Assembly: GCF_014641195.1 (NCBI RefSeq)
Contig: NZ_BMHQ01000003.1
Span: 288,496-352,495, forward strand
DNA length: 64,000 bases
Direction: 5' to 3'
Origin: Marinithermofilum abyssi
GTDB taxonomy: Bacteria > Bacillota > Bacilli > Thermoactinomycetales > DSM-45169
Below, piece by piece: positions 16,335-24,670 of this stretch. Position 1 is the first letter of the stretch. Each line of letters opens with the position of its first letter. The position numbers and the translations under genes were made by a program. A model generated the notes under the pieces. It had not been told where the DNA came from and ran no database searches. It saw only the letters and a program-made list of their open reading frames with translations.

Positions 16335-17408
16335 CTAAACCCGTCCCATTAAGGTACAATCGGCGGCATACCGGATGAGGCCCCGTACGCGTCCGCCGAA
16401 GGAGGCGAAGCGGGGGTCCCGGGTTTGCCCCTTTTTCCAGCGGGCGTAAATCTGCTGGACAATCACCGCTAACTTGAAATAGGCAAAGGTCATGTAAAAG
16501 TGCATCGATGATAAGTCCCGGCCGCTCCTGACTGCGTACATCTCCATAAATCGCTCCCTGGAGATAAAGCCGGACCTTTTGGTCACCGAGGGCAGAATAT
16601 CCCGCAATTCCTCCGGGTCATCCGAGTGGACCCAGTAACTCAGAGTAACGGCCAGGTCAAAGAGAGGATCCCCGATGGTCGTCATCTCCCAATCCACAAC
16701 GGCGACCGGCGAGCACAGATCAGCCGGGTCCAACAACATATTGTTCAACTTGAAATCGTTGTGAATGATGGTCGGAGCCGGACTCGCAGGGATATGTTCC
16801 GCCAGCCAGCGGGTCAAGGGTTCCACTTGGGGAATGTCATCGGTTTTCGCCTTGTCATAGCGATGGACCCAACCTCTCACCTGCCGTTCCAAAAAACCCT
16901 CCGGACGGCCGAATGATTCCAGTCCAGCTTCTCTCCAGTCGAGAGCGTGCAATCGAACCAGAGTCTCCACCATCGTCTCCGATAGGCGTCGACAGAAATC
17001 CTCCGTCACATCGACACCGGCTGGAAATTCCCCGTCCAATACCACTCCTTTTCTCCGTTCCATCACATAGAAAGTAGAACCCAGCACCCCGGGATCGGTG
17101 CAGAGAAGATAGGGCTTGGGTGCCAGGGGGTAGACGGGGTGCAGCTTCTCCAACAAAGTTGCCTCCCGCTCCATATCGTGGGCTTTGGGAGGCAGAGGTC
17201 CCAACGGCGGGCGGCGCAGCACCGCTTCCCAGTCCCCGACCCGGATGAGATAGGTCAGGTTGGAGGCCCCGGAGGGAAACTGGCGCACCTCCAACGGCCC
17301 CTCCGGCAGGTCCTCCAGCTGCTCCCGAAGGTAGCGGGACAACCGCTCCCGGTCAAAATCTTCCCCGGGGCGCACGGGGATCGTCTCGGTTCCCTTTTGC
17401 TTGGACAT
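16335..17408 (-). CDS. APH/ChoK-type phosphotransferase of the ACAD10/11 and LvaA family
   Basis: 357 residues with the aminoglycoside/choline kinase fold: SGASNLTYLIRVG nucleotide-binding start (about 47-59), the catalytic loop IIHNDFKLNNMLL (about 214-226) and the metal-binding VVDWEMTTIGDPLFDL (about 235-250). Family members linked to acyl-CoA dehydrogenases phosphorylate the hydroxyl of 4-hydroxyacyl-CoA (LvaA in Pseudomonas, the kinase domain of mammalian ACAD11). The neighbours here are an ACAD, acyl-CoA ligase and SDR, matching that role. ATG 17408 follows GAGGTGA. A frameshifted paralogue lies at 23.6-24.7 kb. Substrate assignment is inference. Confidence 0.85.
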   Translation of the reverse strand: MSKQKGTETIPVRPGEDFDRERLSRYLREQLEDLPEGPLEVRQFPSGASNLTYLIRVGDWEAVLRRPPLGPLPPKAHDMEREATLLEKLHPVYPLAPKPYLLCTDPGVLGSTFYVMERRKGVVLDGEFPAGVDVTEDFCRRLSETMVETLVRLHALDWREAGLESFGRPEGFLERQVRGWVHRYDKAKTDDIPQVEPLTRWLAEHIPASPAPTIIHNDFKLNNMLLDPADLCSPVAVVDWEMTTIGDPLFDLAVTLSYWVHSDDPEELRDILPSVTKRSGFISRERFMEMYAVRSGRDLSSMHFYMTFAYFKLAVIVQQIYARWKKGQTRDPRFASFGGRVRGLIRYAADCTLMGRV

Positions 17409-17609
17409 GGGCAACTCACCTCGCATCAACGATTTCATCTGTTAACAAAGTCCTTTCGTCCACGGACGAATCTTAAGCCTCGCTTTGGTCGTTTCGCAAT
17501 CAACGTTCAGAGACGTTGTTCGTGTTGATCTCAAAGGACAACATTAGTCCCTCGCCTGCAAATCGTCCCCTCCTCTCTCCCATCAAACTCGGTTTGGATC
17601 GTTTTCCTC

Positions 17610-18353
17610 TCACGGTTCGGTCCGGGGATGGGGACGGAGAGGCTGCAACTTCCCGTCCCTCACCTCGACCAGCGAGTCGCTCGCCCCGATTTCCCCTACG
17701 TAGCGAAGGAGGTCGGCTTTCCCGTTTTTGATGAACCAACGGCCCACCCGAGCCTCCTTGAGAATATCCTCGGTCTTTTGCTTTTGTGTCCGGCCGAACT
17801 CCCGCACCAGCCAAGCCGCGTCGTTCAGCTTCCAGCCCCTGGTGTCCATCCGGGACAGAATCGCGGCGGCGCACAAGGTATCTTCCAGGGAGATATGCCC
17901 TTTGGACCCCGCGCAGATCAAATAAATGTCGCCGGAGTCCGCGGCCCGGAGATATCGGGCCACCGACGGCGCGTTGCGCAGGCAGGCGAGGAGAAGCCGG
18001 GATGCCGAGCGGGCTTTCGCGACGGCCCGGGTGCCATTGGTGCTCAAAAAGACGACATCCTTTCCCGCCACTTTTTCCGGGCTGAATTCATCGGGAAACG
18101 GACCACAATCGAAGCCGTCGATCAACAGCCCGTCCTCTTCTCCCCCTGTTAATACCAAGGACGAAGCCAAAGACTCCCGCAGTCTGATGGCCTCCTCCAT
18201 ACTCCCCGCCGGAAACACGCGGCGGGCCCCGCCTTCCACAATGGCGTGAAGGGTGGTGGTAGCCAGCAGGACATCGATGACCACGGCCGTGCTCCTGGAC
18301 AACGCTTCCGAGTCAATCTCCTCTTTTCGCATCAAGACCACCAGTTTTTTCAT
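17610..18353 (-). CDS. ComB-family (2-phosphosulfolactate phosphatase-like) protein
   Basis: 247 residues. It keeps the ComB fold motifs: VVIDVLLATTT near residue 22, VLTGGEEDGLLIDGFDCG around 70-85, FLSTNGTRAV near 103, and ICAGSKGHISLEDTLCAA near 150. ComB is a Mg-dependent phosphatase of 2-phosphosulfolactate, and B. subtilis has a homologue linked to sulfolactate. Here, however, no other sulfolactate gene is present. Both copies in this window sit beside an APH-type kinase gene and an acyl-CoA ligase, so I infer a phosphoester-related role on a phosphorylated acyl intermediate. ATG 18353 is chosen; an in-frame extension to 18407 would cross a palindrome. Confidence 0.8.
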   Translation of the reverse strand: MKKLVVLMRKEEIDSEALSRSTAVVIDVLLATTTLHAIVEGGARRVFPAGSMEEAIRLRESLASSLVLTGGEEDGLLIDGFDCGPFPDEFSPEKVAGKDVVFLSTNGTRAVAKARSASRLLLACLRNAPSVARYLRAADSGDIYLICAGSKGHISLEDTLCAAAILSRMDTRGWKLNDAAWLVREFGRTQKQKTEDILKEARVGRWFIKNGKADLLRYVGEIGASDSLVEVRDGKLQPLRPHPRTEP

Positions 18354-18380
18354 CTTCCACCATTCATCTCCCGATCCGCT

Positions 18381-18403
18381 GGTACTGGTTTTAAACCAGT
18401 ACC
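18381..18403. promoter_or_regulatory. 23-bp perfect inverted repeat upstream of the ComB-like gene
   Basis: Arms GGTACTGGTTT (18381-18391) and AAACCAGTACC (18393-18403) flank a single T. It lies in the 270-base gap between the acyl-CoA dehydrogenase stop and the ComB-like start. It lacks a U-tract, so an operator or RNA-processing hairpin is more likely than a terminator. It is not repeated elsewhere in the window. The rest of 18404-18625 shows no gene. Confidence 0.5.
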
Positions 18404-18625
18404 CCATCTGATAAAAATGGTTCTGTTTTTCTTAATAATCGATGTTTTGAAGGAATTGTCACGGGAGCGGTCGGGGGGGTCTTTCGTCTTCGGTCCATGC
18501 AAAGACAAGACCTCCAACGGAAGAACCACCCCTGTGCCCCCTAAGGAAAAACAAGGAAGGTTTTTAGAAGGGGCACTAGCTTTTCCCCTCCGGAGCCGGT
18601 CTCTTCCCGTTCCCTGAAAAAACCA

Positions 18626-19858
18626 TCACCTGTCTGCGAAGATCCTTTCCCTCCCGGTCTCGCCGGCCAACTCCAGTTTGGCGATGGAACGGCGATGAAC
18701 TTCGTCGGGGCCGTCGGCGAGGCGGAGGGTGCGCGCGCCGGCCCACATGGAAGCCAAGGGGAAATCCTCACTCACTCCCCCACCTCCGTGGGCTTGGATC
18801 GCCCGGTCGATCACGCGCAGAGCCATGTTGGGAGCGACCACTTTGATCATCGCAATTTCCTTCTTGGCGACTTTGTTCCCCACCGTATCCATCATGTAAG
18901 CCGCTTTCAACGTCAACAGGCGGGCTTGCTCGATCTCGATCCGGGAATCGGCGATCCACTCCCGGATCACCCCTTGCTCGGACAAAGGCTTGCCAAAGGC
19001 GACCCGTTCCTTAACGCGGCTGATCATCAATTCCAACGCCCGCTCCGCCGCGCCAATCAGACGCATGCAGTGATGAATCCGTCCAGGTCCCAGGCGCCCC
19101 TGTGCGATGGCAAAGCCTTTCCCTTCCCCCCAAATGATGTTGGACTTGGGCACGCGAACCTGATCGAACATGATTTCCGCGTGGCCATGGGGGGCATCGT
19201 CATAGCCGAATACCGGAAGCATCCGCTCGACGTGGACCCGGGGTGTATCCAGTGGAACGAGAATCATCGAGTGCTGGGCGTGCCTGGGCGCATCCGGATT
19301 GCTTTTTCCCATGACGATCGCCACTTTGCACCGTGGATCCCCCGCTCCGGAGGACCACCACTTGCGACCGTGGACGACGTATTCGTCCCCGTCAGGCGTG
19401 ATGGTCGCCTCCATGTTGGTCGCGTCGGAAGAAGCGACATCCGGTTCCGTCATGGAAAAACAGGAGCGGATCTCTCCCTCGAGCAGGGGTTTCAGCCATC
19501 GTTCTTTCTGCTCTTCCGTTCCGTACCGTTCCAACACCTCCATATTCCCCGTATCCGGAGCGGAACAGTTGAACACCTCGGGTGCGATGGGGGATCGGCC
19601 CATGATTTCACAAAGGGGGGCGTACTCCAGGTTGGTCAACCCGCCGCCCCGTTCGCTGTCCGGCAGAAACAGGTTCCAAAGCCCTGCTTGTTTCGCCTTC
19701 GCCTTCATCTCCTCCATCACCGGTGGAATCGACCACCGATCCGTCCCCTCCTGCAACTGCTGCGCATAGACGCTTTCGTTGGGGTACACGACCTCCTCCA
19801 TAAACGACAACAATTTCTCCCGCAGCTCTTTCACTTTCTCCGAGTATTCAAAATTCAT
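18626..19858 (-). CDS. Acyl-CoA dehydrogenase, ACAD10/11-like
   Basis: 410 residues, full-length flavin acyl-CoA dehydrogenase. The N-terminal helical domain is followed by [17 protein letters not shown] (about 138-154), [39 protein letters not shown] (about 270) and [18 protein letters not shown] (about 365-382). The WWSSGAGDP and GRIHHCMR blocks are typical of the ACAD10/11 subgroup, whose bacterial members (LvaC) convert 4-phosphoacyl-CoA to enoyl-CoA. It lies 16 bases downstream of the acyl-CoA ligase in the same operon. ATG 19858 follows AAGGGGTGG. A shredded paralogue remains at 28.8-29.1 kb. Confidence 0.9.
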   Translation of the reverse strand: MNFEYSEKVKELREKLLSFMEEVVYPNESVYAQQLQEGTDRWSIPPVMEEMKAKAKQAGLWNLFLPDSERGGGLTNLEYAPLCEIMGRSPIAPEVFNCSAPDTGNMEVLERYGTEEQKERWLKPLLEGEIRSCFSMTEPDVASSDATNMEATITPDGDEYVVHGRKWWSSGAGDPRCKVAIVMGKSNPDAPRHAQHSMILVPLDTPRVHVERMLPVFGYDDAPHGHAEIMFDQVRVPKSNIIWGEGKGFAIAQGRLGPGRIHHCMRLIGAAERALELMISRVKERVAFGKPLSEQGVIREWIADSRIEIEQARLLTLKAAYMMDTVGNKVAKKEIAMIKVVAPNMALRVIDRAIQAHGGGGVSEDFPLASMWAGARTLRLADGPDEVHRRSIAKLELAGETGRERIFADR

Positions 19859-19874
19859 GAGAACCACCCCTTCA

Positions 19875-21563
19875 TTAGCGCATCTTTTCAGCCCGTTTCC
19901 GGTTACGCCGCTCTTCGTCCTGCAGCTTGCGCCACAGGATTTTTCCGCTCCCCGTCATCGGAAGCTGATCGATAAACTGGACGATCCGCGGATATTTGTA
20001 GGCCGCCATCCGCTCCTTCGACCACCGGATGATCTCCTCTTCGCTGACCTTGCCATGTTCCGATGACTTCAAGACGATAAACGCCTTGACCGTTTCACCC
20101 CGCCGATCATCGGGTACACCGATCACACATGCGTGCTTGACAGCCGGGTGCTGATACAACAAGCTCTCCACTTCCGTCGGCCACACCTTCATCCCCGACG
20201 CGTTGATCATTCGTTTGAGCCGGTCCACGATGAAAAAATATCCCTCTTCGTCCACTCTCGCGATGTCCCCCGTTCGGAAAAAGGGATCCCCGTCGTCGAG
20301 GTTTACAAAGGCTTCCTCCGTCTCGGACCGTCGGTTCCAGTATCCTTTGAAAACCTGCGGGCCGCGAACCAGGAGTTCCCCTTCCTCCCCGGGCCCCAGC
20401 CGTTGCAAAGTATCCGGATTCACCACGCAGGCGTCCACGTCAAAGGATGGGATGCCCAGACATTGCAGCTTGGGTCGGTGAACGGGATTGATATGGGTTT
20501 GGGACATCGTTTCGCTCAAACCGTACCCTTCCACAAAGCGCAATCCCGTCCGCCGGTAGAGCTCCTCTCCCACCGCTTCAGGCAGAGGCGCACCTCCTCC
20601 CCCGACAAACTGGAGGGATCCGCACTCATCCTGCGCCAAGTCGGGATTAGCCAGAAAATCGACCACCATCGTGCTAATCCCGGTCCAATGGGTGCATCGG
20701 TGGGTTTGGATCAGCTCTGCGGCGGTATCCCGGTCCCAACGGGTCATCAATACCATGCTACCCCCGGTAAAAATCGGCGCGTTCATACTGTGCTGCATCC
20801 CCGTGACGTGAAACAGGGGCAAGGTAGTCAAGGCCACGGTATTGGGGGTGAGATTCACCCATGTAGAGGCACCCACCAATGTTGCCTGCACGGTGTAGTG
20901 GGTGTGCAGGCAACCCTTTGGTCTGCCCGTCGTTCCCGAGGTATAGGGCAGCACCGCCAGATCATCAGACCGAGCGTTGTGAGGGCCCGGCAAATTCCCG
21001 GAGGTAAGGGCTTCTGACCAAAGGGTGACACCGTCATCCCTGATCGCAACGCGAGGAGCGACTACTTCCTTCGGCGGCTGAACGACGGGAGAAGAAGGAA
21101 GGTAGTCCGAATAGGCGGCAACGATGATGTGATTCAGCGAACCGCTTCCGTTCAAGGGTGCTATCCGGTCGTACAGCTCCTGGCCGACAATCGCGGCCTT
21201 CGGCTCGCAATCCTTGATGTAAAAGGCGAGCTCCTCCGTCACGTTCATCGGGTTCAACGGAACCACAACCGCGTCCGCCCGCAAGATCGCATAAAAAGAG
21301 AGGATAAACTGAGGGGAATTTTGTAAAAACAGCAAAACCCGATCCCCTTTGGACACATGGAGCTTACGCTGCAGAAAACCGGCCAATGCCTCCGCTTCCT
21401 CCAGCAAAAGCTGATATGACAAGGGCTGTCCATAGTAATAGATTGCCGTACGGTCCGGATACCTCCGTGCCGACACGGCCAGGTTATCCCAGACCGTCGT
21501 CCGGGGGATATCCAATGTGACAGGCATCCGGTCCGGCCAAAAATCAAAATGACGATCAGTCAT
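19875..21563 (-). CDS. AMP-forming acyl-CoA synthetase (first gene of the lva-like operon)
   Basis: 562 residues of the ANL superfamily: [16 protein letters not shown] (about 205-220), [12 protein letters not shown] (about 340), [17 protein letters not shown] (about 440) and the C-terminal [12 protein letters not shown] with the catalytic lysine. It would activate the entry acid of the pathway (in lva, LvaE makes levulinyl-CoA). ATG 21563 is favoured over the GTG directly before it because of spacing from GGGGGG. Transcription should start at the promoter 21741-21769 under the palindromic operator. Confidence 0.88.
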   Translation of the reverse strand: MTDRHFDFWPDRMPVTLDIPRTTVWDNLAVSARRYPDRTAIYYYGQPLSYQLLLEEAEALAGFLQRKLHVSKGDRVLLFLQNSPQFILSFYAILRADAVVVPLNPMNVTEELAFYIKDCEPKAAIVGQELYDRIAPLNGSGSLNHIIVAAYSDYLPSSPVVQPPKEVVAPRVAIRDDGVTLWSEALTSGNLPGPHNARSDDLAVLPYTSGTTGRPKGCLHTHYTVQATLVGASTWVNLTPNTVALTTLPLFHVTGMQHSMNAPIFTGGSMVLMTRWDRDTAAELIQTHRCTHWTGISTMVVDFLANPDLAQDECGSLQFVGGGGAPLPEAVGEELYRRTGLRFVEGYGLSETMSQTHINPVHRPKLQCLGIPSFDVDACVVNPDTLQRLGPGEEGELLVRGPQVFKGYWNRRSETEEAFVNLDDGDPFFRTGDIARVDEEGYFFIVDRLKRMINASGMKVWPTEVESLLYQHPAVKHACVIGVPDDRRGETVKAFIVLKSSEHGKVSEEEIIRWSKERMAAYKYPRIVQFIDQLPMTGSGKILWRKLQDEERRNRKRAEKMR

Positions 21564-21718
21564 CACAATCCCCCCAAAACCGTTTCGTGCTATTTAACTT
21601 GTTAACTCGAAATTCACCGATCATCATAAGAACACATACCACCCAATAGGGAACATGAAGGCCCATCACCCGTCCAAGTCGGAAAAGTTTGCATAGGTTT
21701 CGTCTTCATTTTCGGGAT

Positions 21719-21736
21719 ATACCAACCGGTTAGTAT
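21719..21736. promoter_or_regulatory. 18-bp palindromic operator, copy 3
   Basis: ATACCAACCGGTTAGTAT, identical to copy 1, 4 bases past the -10 box of the lva-like operon promoter. Confidence 0.65.
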
Positions 21737-21740
21737 GTTC

Positions 21741-21769
21741 ATTTTAGCATGATATGTATGACTATTCAA
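21741..21769 (-). promoter_or_regulatory. SigA promoter of the lva-like operon
   Basis: On the minus strand TTGAAT (21764-21769), 17 bases, then TAAAAT (21741-21746). It lies between the sigma-54 activator stop and the acyl-CoA ligase start. Confidence 0.6.
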
Positions 21770-21805
21770 ATTACTTTTACACAAAGTTGTTTCCTCTATA
21801 TACAT

Positions 21806-23209
21806 TCAAAAGGTGAGCTGATATTTTTTCAGCTTCATATAGAATCCCTTGCGGCTCATTCCCAGACGTTGGATGGCTTCCGTCTTGGTCCTGGATTCCC
21901 GTAGGGCCTTGATGATCATCTCTTTCTCCACCTGCTCCACGACCTCTTTCAGGTTCGCTTTAGCGAAGACTTCCCTTTTCGGAAAAGAGGCGGGGGATTC
22001 TTCTCCGCTCTCGCCAATGGCGTCTTGTCCGCCTTTGACAGATTCCCAGATGTGCTGCGGCAGGTGCTGAACATCCAGAAGCTGCCCTTCGGAGAGGACG
22101 TACATATACTCGATGCAGCTTTGCAGCTCCCGCACGTTGCCGGGCCAGGAATACCTTTTGATCATTTCCAGGACCCGCGGAGAGAAAGCTTTCTGCCGGC
22201 CGTGGCGCTTCTCCAATTGCCGATTGAATTGCTCGGCTAACAGGAGCACATCGGAGGAACGTTCCCTAAGGGGCGGGAGATGGATAGGGATGACGCTGAT
22301 CCTGTAATAAAAATCAGGGCGGAACTTCCCGTTTTCCACCATGGACTCCAGGTCGCGGTTGGTGGCGGCGATGAGGCGGAAGCGGACAGGGCAAGCCTTG
22401 ATCCCCCCCACCCGAATCACTTCCCGCTCCTGGAGCACTCGAAGCAGCTTGGATTGGAGCATGGGGCTGATTTCGCCGATTTCGTCCAAAAACAGCGTCC
22501 CCCCCTCCGCCAACTCAATCAAACCGGGTTTTCCACCCTTTTGTGCCCCGGTGAATGCACCGGCCTCATAGCCGAAAAGCTCCGATTCGATCAGGGTCTC
22601 CGGGATGGATGCCATGTTGAGAGCGATAAAGGGGCCGTCAGAGAAGGGGCTGGCTTCGTGAATCGCCTTGGCAAACACCTCTTTACCTACCCCGGTCTCT
22701 CCTCTAAGGAGGACGGTGGTGTCCGTCTGGGCCACCTTTTTCGCGATGTAAATCACATTTTTCAGCTCCCTGCTCTCGCCGACCAAACGGCTGAAGGGGT
22801 CTCCCCCCTTTGCCGTCTTTTCATTTTTGCACCATGCGGGGGCGGAAGGGAGGGAGAAATCGGCGGAGAACAGGGAAACTGGGCGAAAAATGCCGATCGC
22901 CCCCACTTTTTCCCCTTCGTCATAGACGAGAAAAATATTGGCCACGATATCCATGCCCACGGATTCGATATAGGAGTAATCGTGATAGACCGGCCGCTCC
23001 GACTCCAGCACCTCGATGATCCGCGCCTTGGGCTCGATGTCGGATAAGCGCCTTCCGATCACCTTGTCCCTGGGAACACCGATCAGTCGGGAATAGGCGC
23101 TGTTGGCGTGAAGAATCTCCGTATCGTTGCCGATAAACAGGAAAATCTCATCCAAATGGTCCAAGATGCTGAACCAATTTTTTAGCAAAACCTGCTGGTT
23201 TTTGCCCAT
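21806..23209 (-). CDS. PAS-domain sigma-54-dependent transcriptional activator
   Basis: 467 residues in three parts: an N-terminal PAS sensor (residues ~10-110), an AAA+ domain with Walker A GETGVGKE (170-177), the sigma-54 contact loop GAFTGA (218-223 region) and Walker B GGTLFLDEIG (236-245), and a C-terminal Fis-type helix-turn-helix (EAIQRLGMSRKGFYMKLKK). It opens SigL (sigma-54) promoters in response to a metabolite sensed by PAS. The P. putida lva operon is also driven by a sigma-54 activator (LvaR), which fits the neighbourhood. I could not find a convincing -24/-12 promoter by eye near the catabolic operons, and the adjacent operon has a SigA promoter, so its target is unresolved. Confidence 0.9.
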   Translation of the reverse strand: MGKNQQVLLKNWFSILDHLDEIFLFIGNDTEILHANSAYSRLIGVPRDKVIGRRLSDIEPKARIIEVLESERPVYHDYSYIESVGMDIVANIFLVYDEGEKVGAIGIFRPVSLFSADFSLPSAPAWCKNEKTAKGGDPFSRLVGESRELKNVIYIAKKVAQTDTTVLLRGETGVGKEVFAKAIHEASPFSDGPFIALNMASIPETLIESELFGYEAGAFTGAQKGGKPGLIELAEGGTLFLDEIGEISPMLQSKLLRVLQEREVIRVGGIKACPVRFRLIAATNRDLESMVENGKFRPDFYYRISVIPIHLPPLRERSSDVLLLAEQFNRQLEKRHGRQKAFSPRVLEMIKRYSWPGNVRELQSCIEYMYVLSEGQLLDVQHLPQHIWESVKGGQDAIGESGEESPASFPKREVFAKANLKEVVEQVEKEMIIKALRESRTKTEAIQRLGMSRKGFYMKLKKYQLTF

Positions 23210-23247
23210 CTTTTACCCCCGAAAGAGCTGATAAGTTGTTGTTTTTT

Positions 23248-23276
23248 ATTTTTTCATTCATTCTGAATAGTGTCAA
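23248..23276 (-). promoter_or_regulatory. Promoter of the sigma-54 activator gene
   Basis: On the minus strand TTGACA (23271-23276), 17 bases, AAAAAT (23248-23253). The spacer holds ATTCAGAATGAAT, an imperfect palindrome reminiscent of fatty-acid regulator (FadR/TetR) sites, so repression is possible. Confidence 0.45.
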
Positions 23277-23278
23277 CA

Positions 23279-23526
23279 TTAGGCGTTTTCCTTCGGCAGT
23301 CGGGGGGATGGGAACCTTTCCCCTTTATACAATATCGGCGATGTGGCTTTTGCGTAGGACGCTCCCTTCGGGTTGGAACGGATGAATGCGCGGCGGAGCC
23401 AATCCGTTGCGCGCCTTAGCTTTTCCCCTTGCGGCATGCCACCGATCAATTTTCGGGCCGACACCTCTGCCTGTAAGAGGTTGTCATTAATCTGATCCTC
23501 TTTTTCAAAGAGATCGTCTTAAAACA
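23279..23526 (-). other. Unidentified 60-80-codon reading frame or relic
   Basis: The frame closing at 23279 reads ARKLIGGMPQGEKLRRATDW in its middle and stays open upstream to about 23526, but no start with a ribosome binding site is apparent. I do not recognise it. It overlaps the promoter of the sigma-54 activator, so it may be the tail of a deleted gene. The remainder of 23277-23609 shows nothing else. Confidence 0.2.
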
Positions 23527-23609
23527 TGGATCAGGCTCCTTTCTGTCCAATTTACAAATATGTCAAAGACCCGCTCATCTATAGCGCACACTTATTCGCC
23601 GTTGCCGGT

Positions 23610-24670
23610 CTACCGTTTTCCCGCCCGAACCAAGCCATCGGCGTATCGGATCAGATGGCGCACCCGCTCCCCGAAGGAGGCAAATCGCTTATCCTTCGTC
23701 TGTCCCCTTTTCCAGCGGGCGAAGATCTGCTGCAGGATCACCGCCATTTTGAAATAGGCGAAGGGGATGTAAAAGTGCATAGAAGAGAGGTCACGGCCAC
23801 TCTTTTGGGCATATCGCTCTATAAATTCCTCCCGGGAGATAAAGCCGGGGTAGTGTGTCACCGTGGGCAGTACATGGATTAGCTCCTCGGAATCATCCGG
23901 CTGTGCCCAGTAGCCTAATGCCACAGCCAGGTCAAAGAGGGGGTCCCCGATGGTGGTCATCTCCCAATCCAGCACCGCCAAAGGCTTGGCCACATCCTCC
24001 AGATCCCACAGCATGTTGTTCAGCTTAAAATCGTTGTGGATCACTGTCGGTGCGGGACTCTCAGGCACATTTTCCAACAGCCAGCGGACGAGAGGCTCCA
24101 CTTCCGGGATATCGTCGGTCTTCGCCTTGTCGTACCGCGCAATCCACCCTTTCACTTGCCGCTCTAAAAATCCCATGGGGCGGCCCATGAAGGCCAACCC
24201 CGCTTCCCGCCAATCGATATCATGGAGCTTCACCAAGGTGTCCACCGTCGCCTCGGAAATCCGCCGGCAGAGATCCGGTGTCGGCTTCACCCCTGGGGGG
24301 AAGGCATCATCGATGACGACACCCCGCCGATGTTCCATCACATAGAAAACTGCCCCCAAGACGGAAGCATCCCGGCAGATGACATAGGGCTTCGGCGCCA
24401 GGGAAAAAACGGGATGGAGCTTTTCCAGGAGCATTGCCTCCCGCTCCATGTCGTGGGCCTTAGGCGGCAACGGACCCAAGGGGGGCGACGCAGCACCGCC
24501 TCCCACTCCCCGATCCGGATAAAATAGGTCAGGTTGGAAGCCCCGGTGGGATACTGCCGCACCTCCATGGGGACATCCGCCAAACTGTCGATGTGTTCTC
24601 TTAAGAAACAAGCCACCTTTTCCCGGTCAAATTCCTCCCCTTCCCGAACGGGAATCGTCTTATCTTCCAT
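23610..24670 (-). pseudogene. APH-type phosphotransferase, second copy, frameshifted
   Basis: A paralogue of the kinase at 16.3-17.4 kb. The first ~65 residues (MEDKTIPVREGEEFDREKVA, then TGASNLTYFIRIGEWEAVLR) end in a +1 frame; the rest, from LGPLPPKAHDME through VIHNDFKLNNMLWD and VLDWEMTTIGDP to the C-terminus, is intact in the other frame. The break is at a run of six C in the coding strand at about 24481-24486; one added C restores the paralogue's VLRRPPLGPLPP. ATG 24670 follows GGAGGGAGG and overlaps the ComB-like stop. Either a recent inactivation or a homopolymer sequencing error. Confidence 0.8.

Noticed and set aside
18695..19975. Plus-strand ORF of 426 codons opposite the acyl-CoA dehydrogenase
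   Set aside because: Shadow of a GC-rich conserved gene; no start signal and no domain.
23400..23450. TGGCATGCCGCAAGG (minus strand) as a sigma-54 promoter
   Set aside because: The -24-like GG is present but the -12 TTGC element is missing at the right spacing.
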